From CALCKU01 sp964607445 (lineage in GTDB: Bacteria > Pseudomonadota > Alphaproteobacteria > Caulobacterales > Maricaulaceae), in contig CAZSKN010000008.1 in NCBI GenBank assembly GCA_964607445.1, positions 22,166 through 86,165 of the forward strand: a stretch of 64,000 bases of DNA, in the 5' to 3' direction. The notes under the pieces are model-generated. The model had not been told where the DNA came from. It did no database searches and saw only the letters and a list, made by a program, of their open reading frames with translations. The stretch's first letter is position 1, and each line of letters begins with the position of its first letter. This document shows, piece after piece, positions 44,212-52,506 of this stretch. A program made the position numbers and the translations under genes.

Positions 44212-45069
44212 ATGACGTTGGCGCCATCCACATATCGAAATATTTTGGGCAGTTTTACTGCCCTTTTCGCCTTTACTGGAACCGCGCACGCAAGTTTTTT
44301 AGACACAGACTTTTTTTGCCGCAATTTTGGATGTGCCGTCGTAAGTGATGGTCGAAATGTCGATATTTATGATAATTGGATATTTGCATCCAATCGGTGT
44401 TGCGTTGCAATTGGTGAACGAATGATCCCCTTTTCATCATTGGTCTCCACGCCGAATTTAACCGGTACACTCGATACAGCTGCGGGCACGGCGCCCTCTG
44501 AATCTCAAAGCTTTCAACTCGGAATTGCCGAAGACGGCGTTAATATTTCACAATCCGTCATAGATAACGGGGACGGATATCTAGATGCGAGTGATGCTTT
44601 GTCCAGATTTTCTCTCAATAGCAATACAGATATTCAATTGGACGGAACCGGGCGTCAATATTCCCATAGTTTTTTTGTAACATCACGTAATACCCGGTTT
44701 TCACTCCGCGCACGGACATCCCGTGTCGAAGCCTCTGGCGATTTCCGGGATACAATAGGCTTAGAAGATATACGCTTACGCTCCTCTATCCAAACATCAG
44801 GCAATGATGATGGTTTCAGATTTGGCGATCTTGCAACAGCATCCAATATCACCGTTATAAATTCGGTAGATGATCTTGGAGACCTGACCGGGTCGTCGAG
44901 GCAAATCATCGACTTTGGCAGACGACGAGGCATTCGACAAAGTAATGGCGATATCGGCCCTCAGACCCTACGGCTCGATTTTTTATATTCAATGCCGGAT
45001 TACGACCTTTCACTCGGCGTAGGTGCCTTGGATGTCGACATTGTTTTTGACTTTCATAGAGAGCCGTAA
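44212..45069 (+). CDS. Secreted subunit-like protein (paralogue of 22507-23388)
   Basis: 285 residues with a signal peptide (about 1-29, ending AHAS), an N-terminal cysteine-containing part (FFCRNFGCAV, SNRCCVAIG) and a beta-rich C-terminal part related to the protein encoded at 22507-23388. Both share SGDF-D-IGLEDI-like and DLGDLTG-like segments and a C-terminal alternating strand (LDVDIVFDF here). Co-transcribed with the PapD-like chaperone and convergent with the usher-like gene. A pilus or surface-fibre subunit is inferred; no domain family was recognised. The signal peptide and Cys-rich N-terminus could make it a tip adhesin. Confidence 0.7.
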   Translation: MTLAPSTYRNILGSFTALFAFTGTAHASFLDTDFFCRNFGCAVVSDGRNVDIYDNWIFASNRCCVAIGERMIPFSSLVSTPNLTGTLDTAAGTAPSESQSFQLGIAEDGVNISQSVIDNGDGYLDASDALSRFSLNSNTDIQLDGTGRQYSHSFFVTSRNTRFSLRARTSRVEASGDFRDTIGLEDIRLRSSIQTSGNDDGFRFGDLATASNITVINSVDDLGDLTGSSRQIIDFGRRRGIRQSNGDIGPQTLRLDFLYSMPDYDLSLGVGALDVDIVFDFHREP

Positions 45070-45084
45070 CTCCCTAAATTAAAA

Positions 45085-45111
45085 CAAAAAAAGCGGGTTT
45101 AAAACCCGCTT
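45085..45111. terminator. Bidirectional terminator between subunit gene and usher-like gene
   Basis: AAGCGGGTTT / AAACCCGCTT forms a long perfect stem (45091-45111). On the minus strand it is followed by seven T, ending the usher-like transcript. On the plus strand it lies 21 bp after the subunit gene, with a weaker T-run. Confidence 0.85.
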
Positions 45112-45115
45112 CAGA

Positions 45116-48100
45116 TTAAGGTGGCGCTGGACCTTTTACGTCCAGAACCCGACTGTTATCTTTATCTGGTGGATCGGAATTCTTTGCCAATTTTACCTTG
45201 TCTTTGGGTTTAAGGGGTATTTGCACCCTCATCATCAATCCATCGGCTTTTGAAAGATCAACTGTTATAGGCGCTGTGGGTTCATATTGCGCCCTGTCGT
45301 TCTTGTTGACACTGACAATATAGGTTTCCGCGGCAAGGTCATCAAAGGCAAATTGCCCAAAGCTCGTAGTATGTGCGAAGATCGGATCGCCACTATCCTT
45401 ATGCTGCGTCTCACGCTTTAAACTTAGTTTCACACCGTCAATACGTTTTTCGCCTGACGTAAATTTACCGTCACCATCACTATCAATAAATGTGAACCCG
45501 CGTATTTGGCCACGCTGTACGATGGGGATAGAAATATCCGTAATTTGACCATCTACAATGGATACACGCCCCACGAAACTATCCGGCATAGCAAAACCTA
45601 GCGGCAAGCTCTCATTATCGACAATGATCTCATGGAGACCTTCTTTTATGTTTTGAATAGTGAAAGCACCGCCAATTGCGCTTCGCAGCGCCAATCCTGT
45701 ATTCCGGACTTGCAATAAAGCCTGATTGACCCCAGGTTCACCATCTTGTTTTTCGCCGTCCCGGTTTTTATCCAAGAAGACACGCCCCTTTAAGATACCC
45801 CGGCCTGACTCTGTACGTTTGTATTTTCGGCTCTCATTAAACTCGAACCGTCCATCTAATTGTAATCCAATACGTTGATTGCCTCTAAGGTCATTACGAT
45901 AGGCCAGCCCTAATGACATATTATTACCGATTTTCACCTGACGGGCGAGCGTCATAGACAAAAACTTATCTGTTTGGGCCCCGGCCCGCCCTCCAACAGA
46001 TTGCAACACACCCAAGCTAGCTTGAAGAGAGGTCTTTTTTCCCAGCAGTTGTCCAGAGTTCAAATTAGCAATCAATCCGCCGCGCACGCCCACATCTTCC
46101 CCGTTCCAATTCGCCGTGGCCGAAGGCGTAAGATTTAGACGCGCTGATTTCGGCAAAGTTACAGTAAATGTCCGGGTTGTAACTGTCGCACTGGCATTTT
46201 CAGTTAAAGCTTCGCCGCTACGTCGGCCCCGATCATATTGCGCCTGTAGTCCAAAATGTTGAAAATCTTTCGAGGCCCGAGCGCCGTAACGCCAACTCCG
46301 CTCAACATCACGATTATCTATACTGTCTTCCTCCGGTACAGTCGTCTCGATGACAGACGCATTTTTAGTTGTCACATGAACCTGAGAGGCATTTAAGGCT
46401 AAGTTCACGCCTGTATTGGCGATAGCTGTACTGATATTCGTCCCATAGCTTAAGGATGTGATGCTCCGGTCGGTGCCTGAAACTAGACCCGTTTTGCGAC
46501 CTTGCGCCCGTACAGACACAGCAGGTCTATCCAGCACACCATAGTTTTTTCGCGGAGAAAACCTGATTGAGCCGCCCAATAACGCTTCATCAGCGCCGCG
46601 TCGTCGCGTATCTGGACCTAAACGCGTATCAATAACAGTCTCTTCGTCTTCAGACAGTAAAGCCCTTTCTTCCTCAATTTGATCTTCAGCATCAAGGTCA
46701 GATCGCAAAAACTCTGCGCCCGTATATTCTGCACCCACATCCAATGTCAGGGATTCGGTTATGTCATAACGCACATTTCCGGACGCGACGATATCGACAG
46801 GCTTTTCTCGCCTTGGGCCATTAAATACACCCAAATCAGCGCGTGCATCCCATTGCAGGCGATTTCCGCGTTTCCGTCCTAATTTCCCACTAATAGCGGA
46901 TAAAACGGCCATTTGATCCTTGTTAAGCGTATCCACGTTAAATGCGGCCCCCGCTTCCCAACCCTGCGCACTCGCATATCGTGCGCCTCCGGCAATGCCG
47001 CCAAACCTTTGACGGGATTGGTTATCAGAAATGCGCCGTCCCCCGATTACGGGAGCTCCCGCGGCCAAAGCCCACCGACCTTCGCGCGTTTCCTTCACAG
47101 CAGATACGCCTCGAATACGCCGAATGCCGACCCCGTCAAGTTCACGGAAGTCGGCAGCATAATCCCCGATAGAGCCTGTAATCCCATTGAGGTGGGCAAA
47201 TTCCACACTCAACCAACTGGGTTCGGCCTCCGCGATTGTGGTCGGCAAATCTGGAACTTCGAATCGCAACCGCCCATTAACGGCTCCAGTCCGAAAATCC
47301 GCCTCTACCTGATTAAGACTATCAGGGCCAAGGTGAAAGGTGACACTTTCGGGTGTAAAGGGTGTGTTTTTTGCAATGTCACTAACAGAGGCTTGGGGTT
47401 TAACAACATTTTTCAATCGCCTATCAAGTTCAATATCAATTCTGTTAGACCCGCCGCTGACCGTCACATGTGTCCCCGTCAAGGCTTCAAGTGCGCTAAC
47501 AGGTAGCAATAAATTTATATCATCAATATAAGTCACATCCTTGGCCACGCCATATGGACGGTCGCGTAACTTAATCAAACCCGTATCCAAGTTTAACGTA
47601 AAGATCGCACTATCCTGTGCCCGGCGGACCCGAATTATATTCGTTCCATCCAGTACGCGCACATCATGCCCTAGTTCTTCGGCAATGGGTATTAAGGGTA
47701 AAAGCAAAACCGACCCAATAGATTTGGGTTCGGGGCTGACATTGACCAGCGCAATATCGTTTACGAAAACTTCGAACCCTGTCGCTACACGCAAGCGCGG
47801 GTCAAGTTCAAAGTCAAATTGATTACTCGCATTATCAAAGGTTCCGGTAGCGCCGGACAAAACAGCGATAGCATTAGGTGTGAGCAAAAACCGACCCCCT
47901 GAAACCTCACCAAAATGCTTGAGTTTACCCAAAGCTTTACCATTGGCTTTGACCAAGCCGGTATCCGTATATAATTCCATCACAGCATTATCTTGGGAGC
48001 GCCGTACAATCAGAGCCTTCAAATTTTGATCATATTCAAACTCGTTATTGAGCGCCGAAAAAATCGGAATAGCATTTACATAGAGCGCGCCGTCATCTGA

Positions 48101-48577
48101 CCGATGTACATCTGTGCTCTGTAAAGTCTCCCCGTCCAATGTAACTGTAATCGTGGCGTCGACCTCTGCGATCAAAGTGGTGTTGACAATGGTGGTTTCT
48201 ACCGGAGGAATTTCAGCCACAGACTCATGTGCCGTTTCTTTTGGGGACACGTCAGCAGGGCTTTCTGCCGGAAGGCGTGTTTCCACCGTTTTAACAATAT
48301 CCGCAGTGGCCCCATCCGACGTCTGCCTATTATCGGGATGGGTGTGTCCGGATTTTTTAGATTGCGCATCTGAAGAATTTGGCGCGCTAGAGGCAGAGAT
48401 CGTTTCAACACTGGATACGACACCGCCTTCAACCGCTCTATCCTCAGCATAGGCCTCAGAAACAAACACAGATGCAAAAACCGATGTAAACACACATAAA
48501 ACACTTACCAAAAACAACTTAAGCCATTGTTTTTCATTGTTTTTTAGGTTTTTTTTATAAAAATTTCGTCCTAACAC
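45116..48577 (-). CDS. Predicted usher-like outer-membrane beta-barrel protein
   Basis: 1153 residues. A signal peptide (about 8-44, cut after EAYA) is followed by a Ser/Thr/Pro/Glu-rich linker (45-140). Two Cu-amine-oxidase-N-like stalk domains follow (about 142-262 and 265-390; the second holds LLLPLIPIAEELGHDVRVLDG). Then comes a long alternating beta region (about 395-920) that looks like an outer-membrane barrel, and two SdrD-B/CNA-B-like Ig domains (926-1022, 1023-1120) with FLDKNRDGEKQDGEPG and FIDSDGDGKFTSGE, Ca-binding-like loops. This layout recalls a fimbrial usher (N-terminal domain, barrel, C-terminal Ig domains), but the N-terminal stalks are unusual. The GTG at 48577 has GGAG upstream and overlaps the preceding gene's stop. 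Confidence 0.65.
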   Translation of the reverse strand: MLGRNFYKKNLKNNEKQWLKLFLVSVLCVFTSVFASVFVSEAYAEDRAVEGGVVSSVETISASSAPNSSDAQSKKSGHTHPDNRQTSDGATADIVKTVETRLPAESPADVSPKETAHESVAEIPPVETTIVNTTLIAEVDATITVTLDGETLQSTDVHRSDDGALYVNAIPIFSALNNEFEYDQNLKALIVRRSQDNAVMELYTDTGLVKANGKALGKLKHFGEVSGGRFLLTPNAIAVLSGATGTFDNASNQFDFELDPRLRVATGFEVFVNDIALVNVSPEPKSIGSVLLLPLIPIAEELGHDVRVLDGTNIIRVRRAQDSAIFTLNLDTGLIKLRDRPYGVAKDVTYIDDINLLLPVSALEALTGTHVTVSGGSNRIDIELDRRLKNVVKPQASVSDIAKNTPFTPESVTFHLGPDSLNQVEADFRTGAVNGRLRFEVPDLPTTIAEAEPSWLSVEFAHLNGITGSIGDYAADFRELDGVGIRRIRGVSAVKETREGRWALAAGAPVIGGRRISDNQSRQRFGGIAGGARYASAQGWEAGAAFNVDTLNKDQMAVLSAISGKLGRKRGNRLQWDARADLGVFNGPRREKPVDIVASGNVRYDITESLTLDVGAEYTGAEFLRSDLDAEDQIEEERALLSEDEETVIDTRLGPDTRRRGADEALLGGSIRFSPRKNYGVLDRPAVSVRAQGRKTGLVSGTDRSITSLSYGTNISTAIANTGVNLALNASQVHVTTKNASVIETTVPEEDSIDNRDVERSWRYGARASKDFQHFGLQAQYDRGRRSGEALTENASATVTTRTFTVTLPKSARLNLTPSATANWNGEDVGVRGGLIANLNSGQLLGKKTSLQASLGVLQSVGGRAGAQTDKFLSMTLARQVKIGNNMSLGLAYRNDLRGNQRIGLQLDGRFEFNESRKYKRTESGRGILKGRVFLDKNRDGEKQDGEPGVNQALLQVRNTGLALRSAIGGAFTIQNIKEGLHEIIVDNESLPLGFAMPDSFVGRVSIVDGQITDISIPIVQRGQIRGFTFIDSDGDGKFTSGEKRIDGVKLSLKRETQHKDSGDPIFAHTTSFGQFAFDDLAAETYIVSVNKNDRAQYEPTAPITVDLSKADGLMMRVQIPLKPKDKVKLAKNSDPPDKDNSRVLDVKGPAPP

Positions 48578-49059
48578 CGCTCCGACTCCATGCGGCGACG
48601 GCACGTTGGATCCTGTGTACAGGTCTGATTGACCCGCACTGGAACTAACGACCATCCACCCCGCACGGAGTTGAAGACTTCAAGAGTTACCGGATGGGTC
48701 GCCATGTTAAATCGAAACTGTTGACGCAGTTCCACTTGGCGCGTTCCCATTCGGACATTCTTCGAGAAAACCTCGGATATCATTGAATTTACTTGAGAAT
48801 TTTGTCTGTCATTCGACTTATGATTTCCCGATTTCAGGGGGAGTTCATATCGGCATTCACCAACGACCCACCAGGCCTCATAAGCTTTTTTATCAATCAT
48901 AAATGCTGTCGCCCCATTAGCGACATCAAGAACAACCATTTCAGTCTGGTGATCCGCCGTCTGCGAAGACACCGGATTACCCTTTGTAGACCGAGCATAG
49001 GCCATGAAGTCTATGCAAAGCACAAACACTAAAGCCGATATGTAGAAACGGGATCTCAT
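48571..49059 (-). CDS. Small secreted protein of unknown function upstream of usher-like gene
   Basis: 162 residues with a signal peptide (about 1-22, ending AYA), four cysteines (one in GECRYELPL and three in the C-terminal TCTQDPTCRRRMESERC segment) and no recognised domain. The stop overlaps the GTG start of the usher-like gene by 7 bases, so translation is coupled and a shared function in the envelope is likely. Could be a pilotin or minor subunit; this is inference. Located after guaA with 183 bp between. Confidence 0.6.
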   Translation of the reverse strand: MRSRFYISALVFVLCIDFMAYARSTKGNPVSSQTADHQTEMVVLDVANGATAFMIDKKAYEAWWVVGECRYELPLKSGNHKSNDRQNSQVNSMISEVFSKNVRMGTRQVELRQQFRFNMATHPVTLEVFNSVRGGWSLVPVRVNQTCTQDPTCRRRMESERC

Positions 49060-49242
49060 ACGATCAAATTTTACCAGTTACACCAAATTTGCGATCTTTG
49101 TCGCTTGATGTAAACTTACCAAATTCGCGTTTAAATACTCTTAAATTTGGGCCTAGGAACCTTAACGCTTCTGTGTAAAATCATCGGAAAACCAAGGGCA
49201 AATCTTAACGCCCTGAAATAGTATAACCCTAAGCCCTGAATA

Positions 49243-50796
49243 TTATTCCCACTCAATCGTACCGGGGGGTTTTGAGGTGATATCATAGACCACACGGTTA
49301 ACACCGCGAACTTCATTTATGATACGAGTTGCGGTTTCACCTAAGAACTCATGGCTATAGGGATAATAATCTGCGGTCATGCCATCGGTGGACGTTACCG
49401 CCCGTAGCGCCAGTACATTTTCATAGGTGCGTTTATCTCCCATAACCCCAACGGTTTGCACCGGCAATATTACAGCAAATGCCTGCCATATCTCATTGTA
49501 AAGATTGTGCTTTTTTATTTGATCTAAATAGATCGCATCCGCTTCGCGTAAGATATCCAATCTATCCTTGGAAATAGGCCCCGGACAACGAATTGCGAGA
49601 CCTGGCCCGGGGAAAGGGTGACGTTCGACAAAATCCTTATGTAAACCAAGCTCTTGGCCCAGCTTTCTAACCTCGTCTTTAAATAATTCTCGCAAGGGTT
49701 CAACCAAAGCCATATCCATACGCTCGGGTAGACCCCCAACATTATGATGAGACTTAATCGTTACAGAGGGACCACCGTCAAAAGATACGGATTCAATAAC
49801 ATCAGGATATAAAGTCCCTTGGGCAAGGAATTTCGCCCCACCGATTTTTTTAGCTTCGCGTTCAAAAATATCAATAAAGGTTCCACCAATGATTTTACGT
49901 TTACGTTCCGGATCAGAGACGCCCTCTAATAAGCCCAAGAACTCATTCCCAGCATCAACATGTATGAGGTTCATATCATAATGCTTTGAAAACAAAGAAA
50001 TAACTTGCTCGCTTTCCCCTTTGCGCATCATACCTGTATCCACATAGACACAGCTTAATTGATCTCCAATAGCGTGATGGATCAGCACAGCCGCAACGGA
50101 ACTATCTACACCACCGGATAAACCGCAGATCACTTTACCGTCTCCAACTTGTTCCCTTATCGCCGCAATTGCTTCATCTTTAAATGCAGCCATTGACCAA
50201 TCACCTTTAAATCCAGCTATTAAGTGCGTGAAATTACGTAATATTTTGGCGCCATTGACGGTATGGACAACTTCGGGATGGAATTGAACACCGTAAAACT
50301 TACGCGCATCATCAGCGATGGCCGCATAGGGCGCATTTCCAGATTTCCCTATAATTTCAAAGCCTTGCGGAAGTTCGCTAACGCGATCTCCATGTGACAT
50401 CCAAACACGTTCATTTGCACTTAATCCCTGAAACAACGGAGAATGCCCTGTAATCTCTAAATCGGCACGTCCAAACTCGCGTTCGTTTGAACTTTCCACC
50501 TTGCCCCCTAATTGCGCGCACATGGTTTGCTGTCCGTAACATATCCCCAAAACCGGCACACCGAGCGCCCACACCGCATCATCGGCACGCGGCGTTCCTA
50601 AACCTGTTACACTATTAGGCCCTCCCGACAGAATTATGGCTTTAGGGTTGAAACGTTCCAGCATAACCCGATCCACACGATTGAACGGATGGACTTCGGA
50701 ATACACTCCAGACTCTCTGACTCTACGGGCTATTAGTTTTGTGACCTGAGATCCAAAATCGATAATAAGTAATTGTTCATGTTGATGTTCACTCAT
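49243..50796 (-). CDS. guaA: GMP synthase (glutamine-hydrolysing)
   Basis: 517-residue enzyme that aminates XMP to GMP. Class I glutamine amidotransferase domain (about 8-200) with GICYGQQTMC (Cys86) and HPEVVHT; ATP-pyrophosphatase domain with the PP-loop CGLSGGVDSSVAA; C-terminal dimerisation domain ending KPPGTIEWE. It overlaps the preceding methyltransferase gene by 4 bases (ATGA) and belongs to a guaB-MAPEG-rsmB-guaA string in the minus direction, so the two GMP-branch enzymes are linked. Confidence 0.97.
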   Translation of the reverse strand: MSEHQHEQLLIIDFGSQVTKLIARRVRESGVYSEVHPFNRVDRVMLERFNPKAIILSGGPNSVTGLGTPRADDAVWALGVPVLGICYGQQTMCAQLGGKVESSNEREFGRADLEITGHSPLFQGLSANERVWMSHGDRVSELPQGFEIIGKSGNAPYAAIADDARKFYGVQFHPEVVHTVNGAKILRNFTHLIAGFKGDWSMAAFKDEAIAAIREQVGDGKVICGLSGGVDSSVAAVLIHHAIGDQLSCVYVDTGMMRKGESEQVISLFSKHYDMNLIHVDAGNEFLGLLEGVSDPERKRKIIGGTFIDIFEREAKKIGGAKFLAQGTLYPDVIESVSFDGGPSVTIKSHHNVGGLPERMDMALVEPLRELFKDEVRKLGQELGLHKDFVERHPFPGPGLAIRCPGPISKDRLDILREADAIYLDQIKKHNLYNEIWQAFAVILPVQTVGVMGDKRTYENVLALRAVTSTDGMTADYYPYSHEFLGETATRIINEVRGVNRVVYDITSKPPGTIEWE

Positions 50797-52088
50797 GCCG
50801 TTTTCTCCATGACCGCAAAAAAGAAGCCGTCAGTCTGCGTCGCGCTCGGCGTCAATGTTAAGGTACATCCGTCTTCAGACCACGGCTTTGGGCCGTTTGC
50901 GCCAAATTTATCTTCCCAAACTTCACCGGCGGATAAAAGCGTGAAATCAGAATTGTTTTCAAGAAATTTATAAACCTGACCTTCATTCTCTTCGGCCAAC
51001 ATCGAACACGTCACATAGAACATGAGCCCTCCCGGACGCACATAGGTCTTAGCTTCCGTCAAAACTATAGCCTGTTCTTTATTCCGCCGCTCAAGCGCCT
51101 CTTCAGACAATCGCCATTTTGCATCCGGCTTTCTGCGCCATGTCCCCACCCCCGTACACGGGGCATCAATCAAAACGCGGTCTATTTTTCCTTTAAGGTC
51201 ATCAAGACTGCCCGCAGGGGGTTGGCGAATGTCAATAATGCTGGCCCCTGCCCGCTGCGCACGTTGATAAAGTGGCGCCAGTCGACGCTTATCTATATCA
51301 AAGGCAAAGACTTGACCTTGGTTCTTCATATCAGCGGCCAAAGCCAGAGACTTACCCCCACCGCCTGCGCAATAATCCAGAACTGTCTCACCGGGTTTTG
51401 CATCTACCAACAAGCTAACCAATTGAGAGCCTTCGTCCTGAATTTCAATAGCGCCTTTTTGATAGACTTCGTCAATTTGCACATTAGGTAAACGTCCGTC
51501 ACCCTTTGTGGCGCCAATCCTAAAGCCAATAGGAGATAAGGCCATGGGCACGGCGGCATAATCCGATAACGCCTTATAGACTAACGGTAAATTAGATTTA
51601 ATAGTATTGCAGCGTAAATCCAAGGGCGGTCTCTGTGTTAAGGCTTGTCCTTCCGCAACGGCGTTCTCCGCGAAATTATTTTCAAATGCAGGCCAAAGCC
51701 ATTCCGGCACGTCGGCGCGCACCCAATCCGGAGCCCCGGTCAACCCAATCGCTCCGCTCAGATTCTGTTTCTCGGTTGCACTTAGCGGGCTGGGTGCAAA
51801 TTTATCTCCGTCAAACGCGTCAATCACCGTCTCTAGCTCATGTTTACCCATGAAGACGACAGCCCCTAAAATGAGGGCACGAGGGGTTTCGCTATCCATA
51901 CGATAACCCAGAGACAATTTACACCTTAACGCATCATGGACAAAATTGCCTATGGCTGATCTATCTTTAGATCCTGCGAACCGGTGCGATTTACCCCAAT
52001 CCCTCAGAGCCATATTCACAGGCGTACGTTTTTCTAATACGTCTTCAAGAACCTCGATTGCAGCCTGAACGCGACCGGCTAATCTCAC
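50793..52088 (-). CDS. RsmB/NOP-family rRNA cytosine-C5 methyltransferase
   Basis: 431-residue SAM-dependent RNA methyltransferase. Motif I DYCAGGGGKSLALA, motif IV DAPCTGVGTWRRKPDAKW with the catalytic Cys, and motif VI VTCSMLAEENE with the second Cys. The N-terminal NusB-like domain is retained, so RsmB (16S m5C967) is the nearest match but the exact target is not proven. The GTG at 52088 overlaps the stop of the MAPEG gene in GTGA, and a longer reading upstream would overlap MAPEG by about 200 bases; the GTG is preferred. Confidence 0.92.
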   Translation of the reverse strand: MRLAGRVQAAIEVLEDVLEKRTPVNMALRDWGKSHRFAGSKDRSAIGNFVHDALRCKLSLGYRMDSETPRALILGAVVFMGKHELETVIDAFDGDKFAPSPLSATEKQNLSGAIGLTGAPDWVRADVPEWLWPAFENNFAENAVAEGQALTQRPPLDLRCNTIKSNLPLVYKALSDYAAVPMALSPIGFRIGATKGDGRLPNVQIDEVYQKGAIEIQDEGSQLVSLLVDAKPGETVLDYCAGGGGKSLALAADMKNQGQVFAFDIDKRRLAPLYQRAQRAGASIIDIRQPPAGSLDDLKGKIDRVLIDAPCTGVGTWRRKPDAKWRLSEEALERRNKEQAIVLTEAKTYVRPGGLMFYVTCSMLAEENEGQVYKFLENNSDFTLLSAGEVWEDKFGANGPKPWSEDGCTLTLTPSATQTDGFFFAVMEKTA

Positions 52089-52495
52089 AAGACTCTCACT
52101 TGTAAGACCGCACTGATAAACATTACGATGATCGCGCAGGCACTTATGACAAAAAACCCGAAGCGATAGGGGAAAATAATATTGATGGAGAGTTGCACAG
52201 CCGCATGTAAAATTCTGGCGATCACAAACACCCAAGCCGTCGCATATATCAAAGGGGTCACGGTGCCGGAATGCATAAAAAACAAACACAGAGCGTAAAA
52301 CAAAATAGGTAATTCGAATTGGTTTTTATAATTATCGCTAGCGTTCACCGTATAAGGCGGGAACCCGTTTTTTTTGATCTCAGCCATCCCAAATTTTCGA
52401 ATATTACTGACACGGCCAAAAGCCAACCAGAGTAAAACAACAAGCGTTAGACCGATTTGTGTTAGAAACGGGCCATAAAGAAAAGTACTTTCCAT
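52085..52495 (-). CDS. MAPEG-family membrane protein
   Basis: 136-residue protein with four transmembrane helices. It contains DNYKNQFELPILFYALCLFF, the MAPEG signature segment of membrane-associated eicosanoid and glutathione metabolism proteins. Bacterial members are poorly characterised; glutathione-linked activity is possible but unproven. It lies 11 bp after guaB and overlaps the rsmB-like gene by 4 bases, within the guaB-guaA string. Confidence 0.9.
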   Translation of the reverse strand: MESTFLYGPFLTQIGLTLVVLLWLAFGRVSNIRKFGMAEIKKNGFPPYTVNASDNYKNQFELPILFYALCLFFMHSGTVTPLIYATAWVFVIARILHAAVQLSINIIFPYRFGFFVISACAIIVMFISAVLQVRVL

Positions 52496-52506
52496 AATCT
52501 CGACCT

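Noticed and set aside
46913..47506. 197-residue frame opposite the usher-like gene
   Set aside because: Antisense shadow of a protein with clear signal peptide, stalk and Ig domains.
49195..49214. AGGGC/GCCCT hairpin after guaA
   Set aside because: Only a 5-bp stem and an interrupted T-run.
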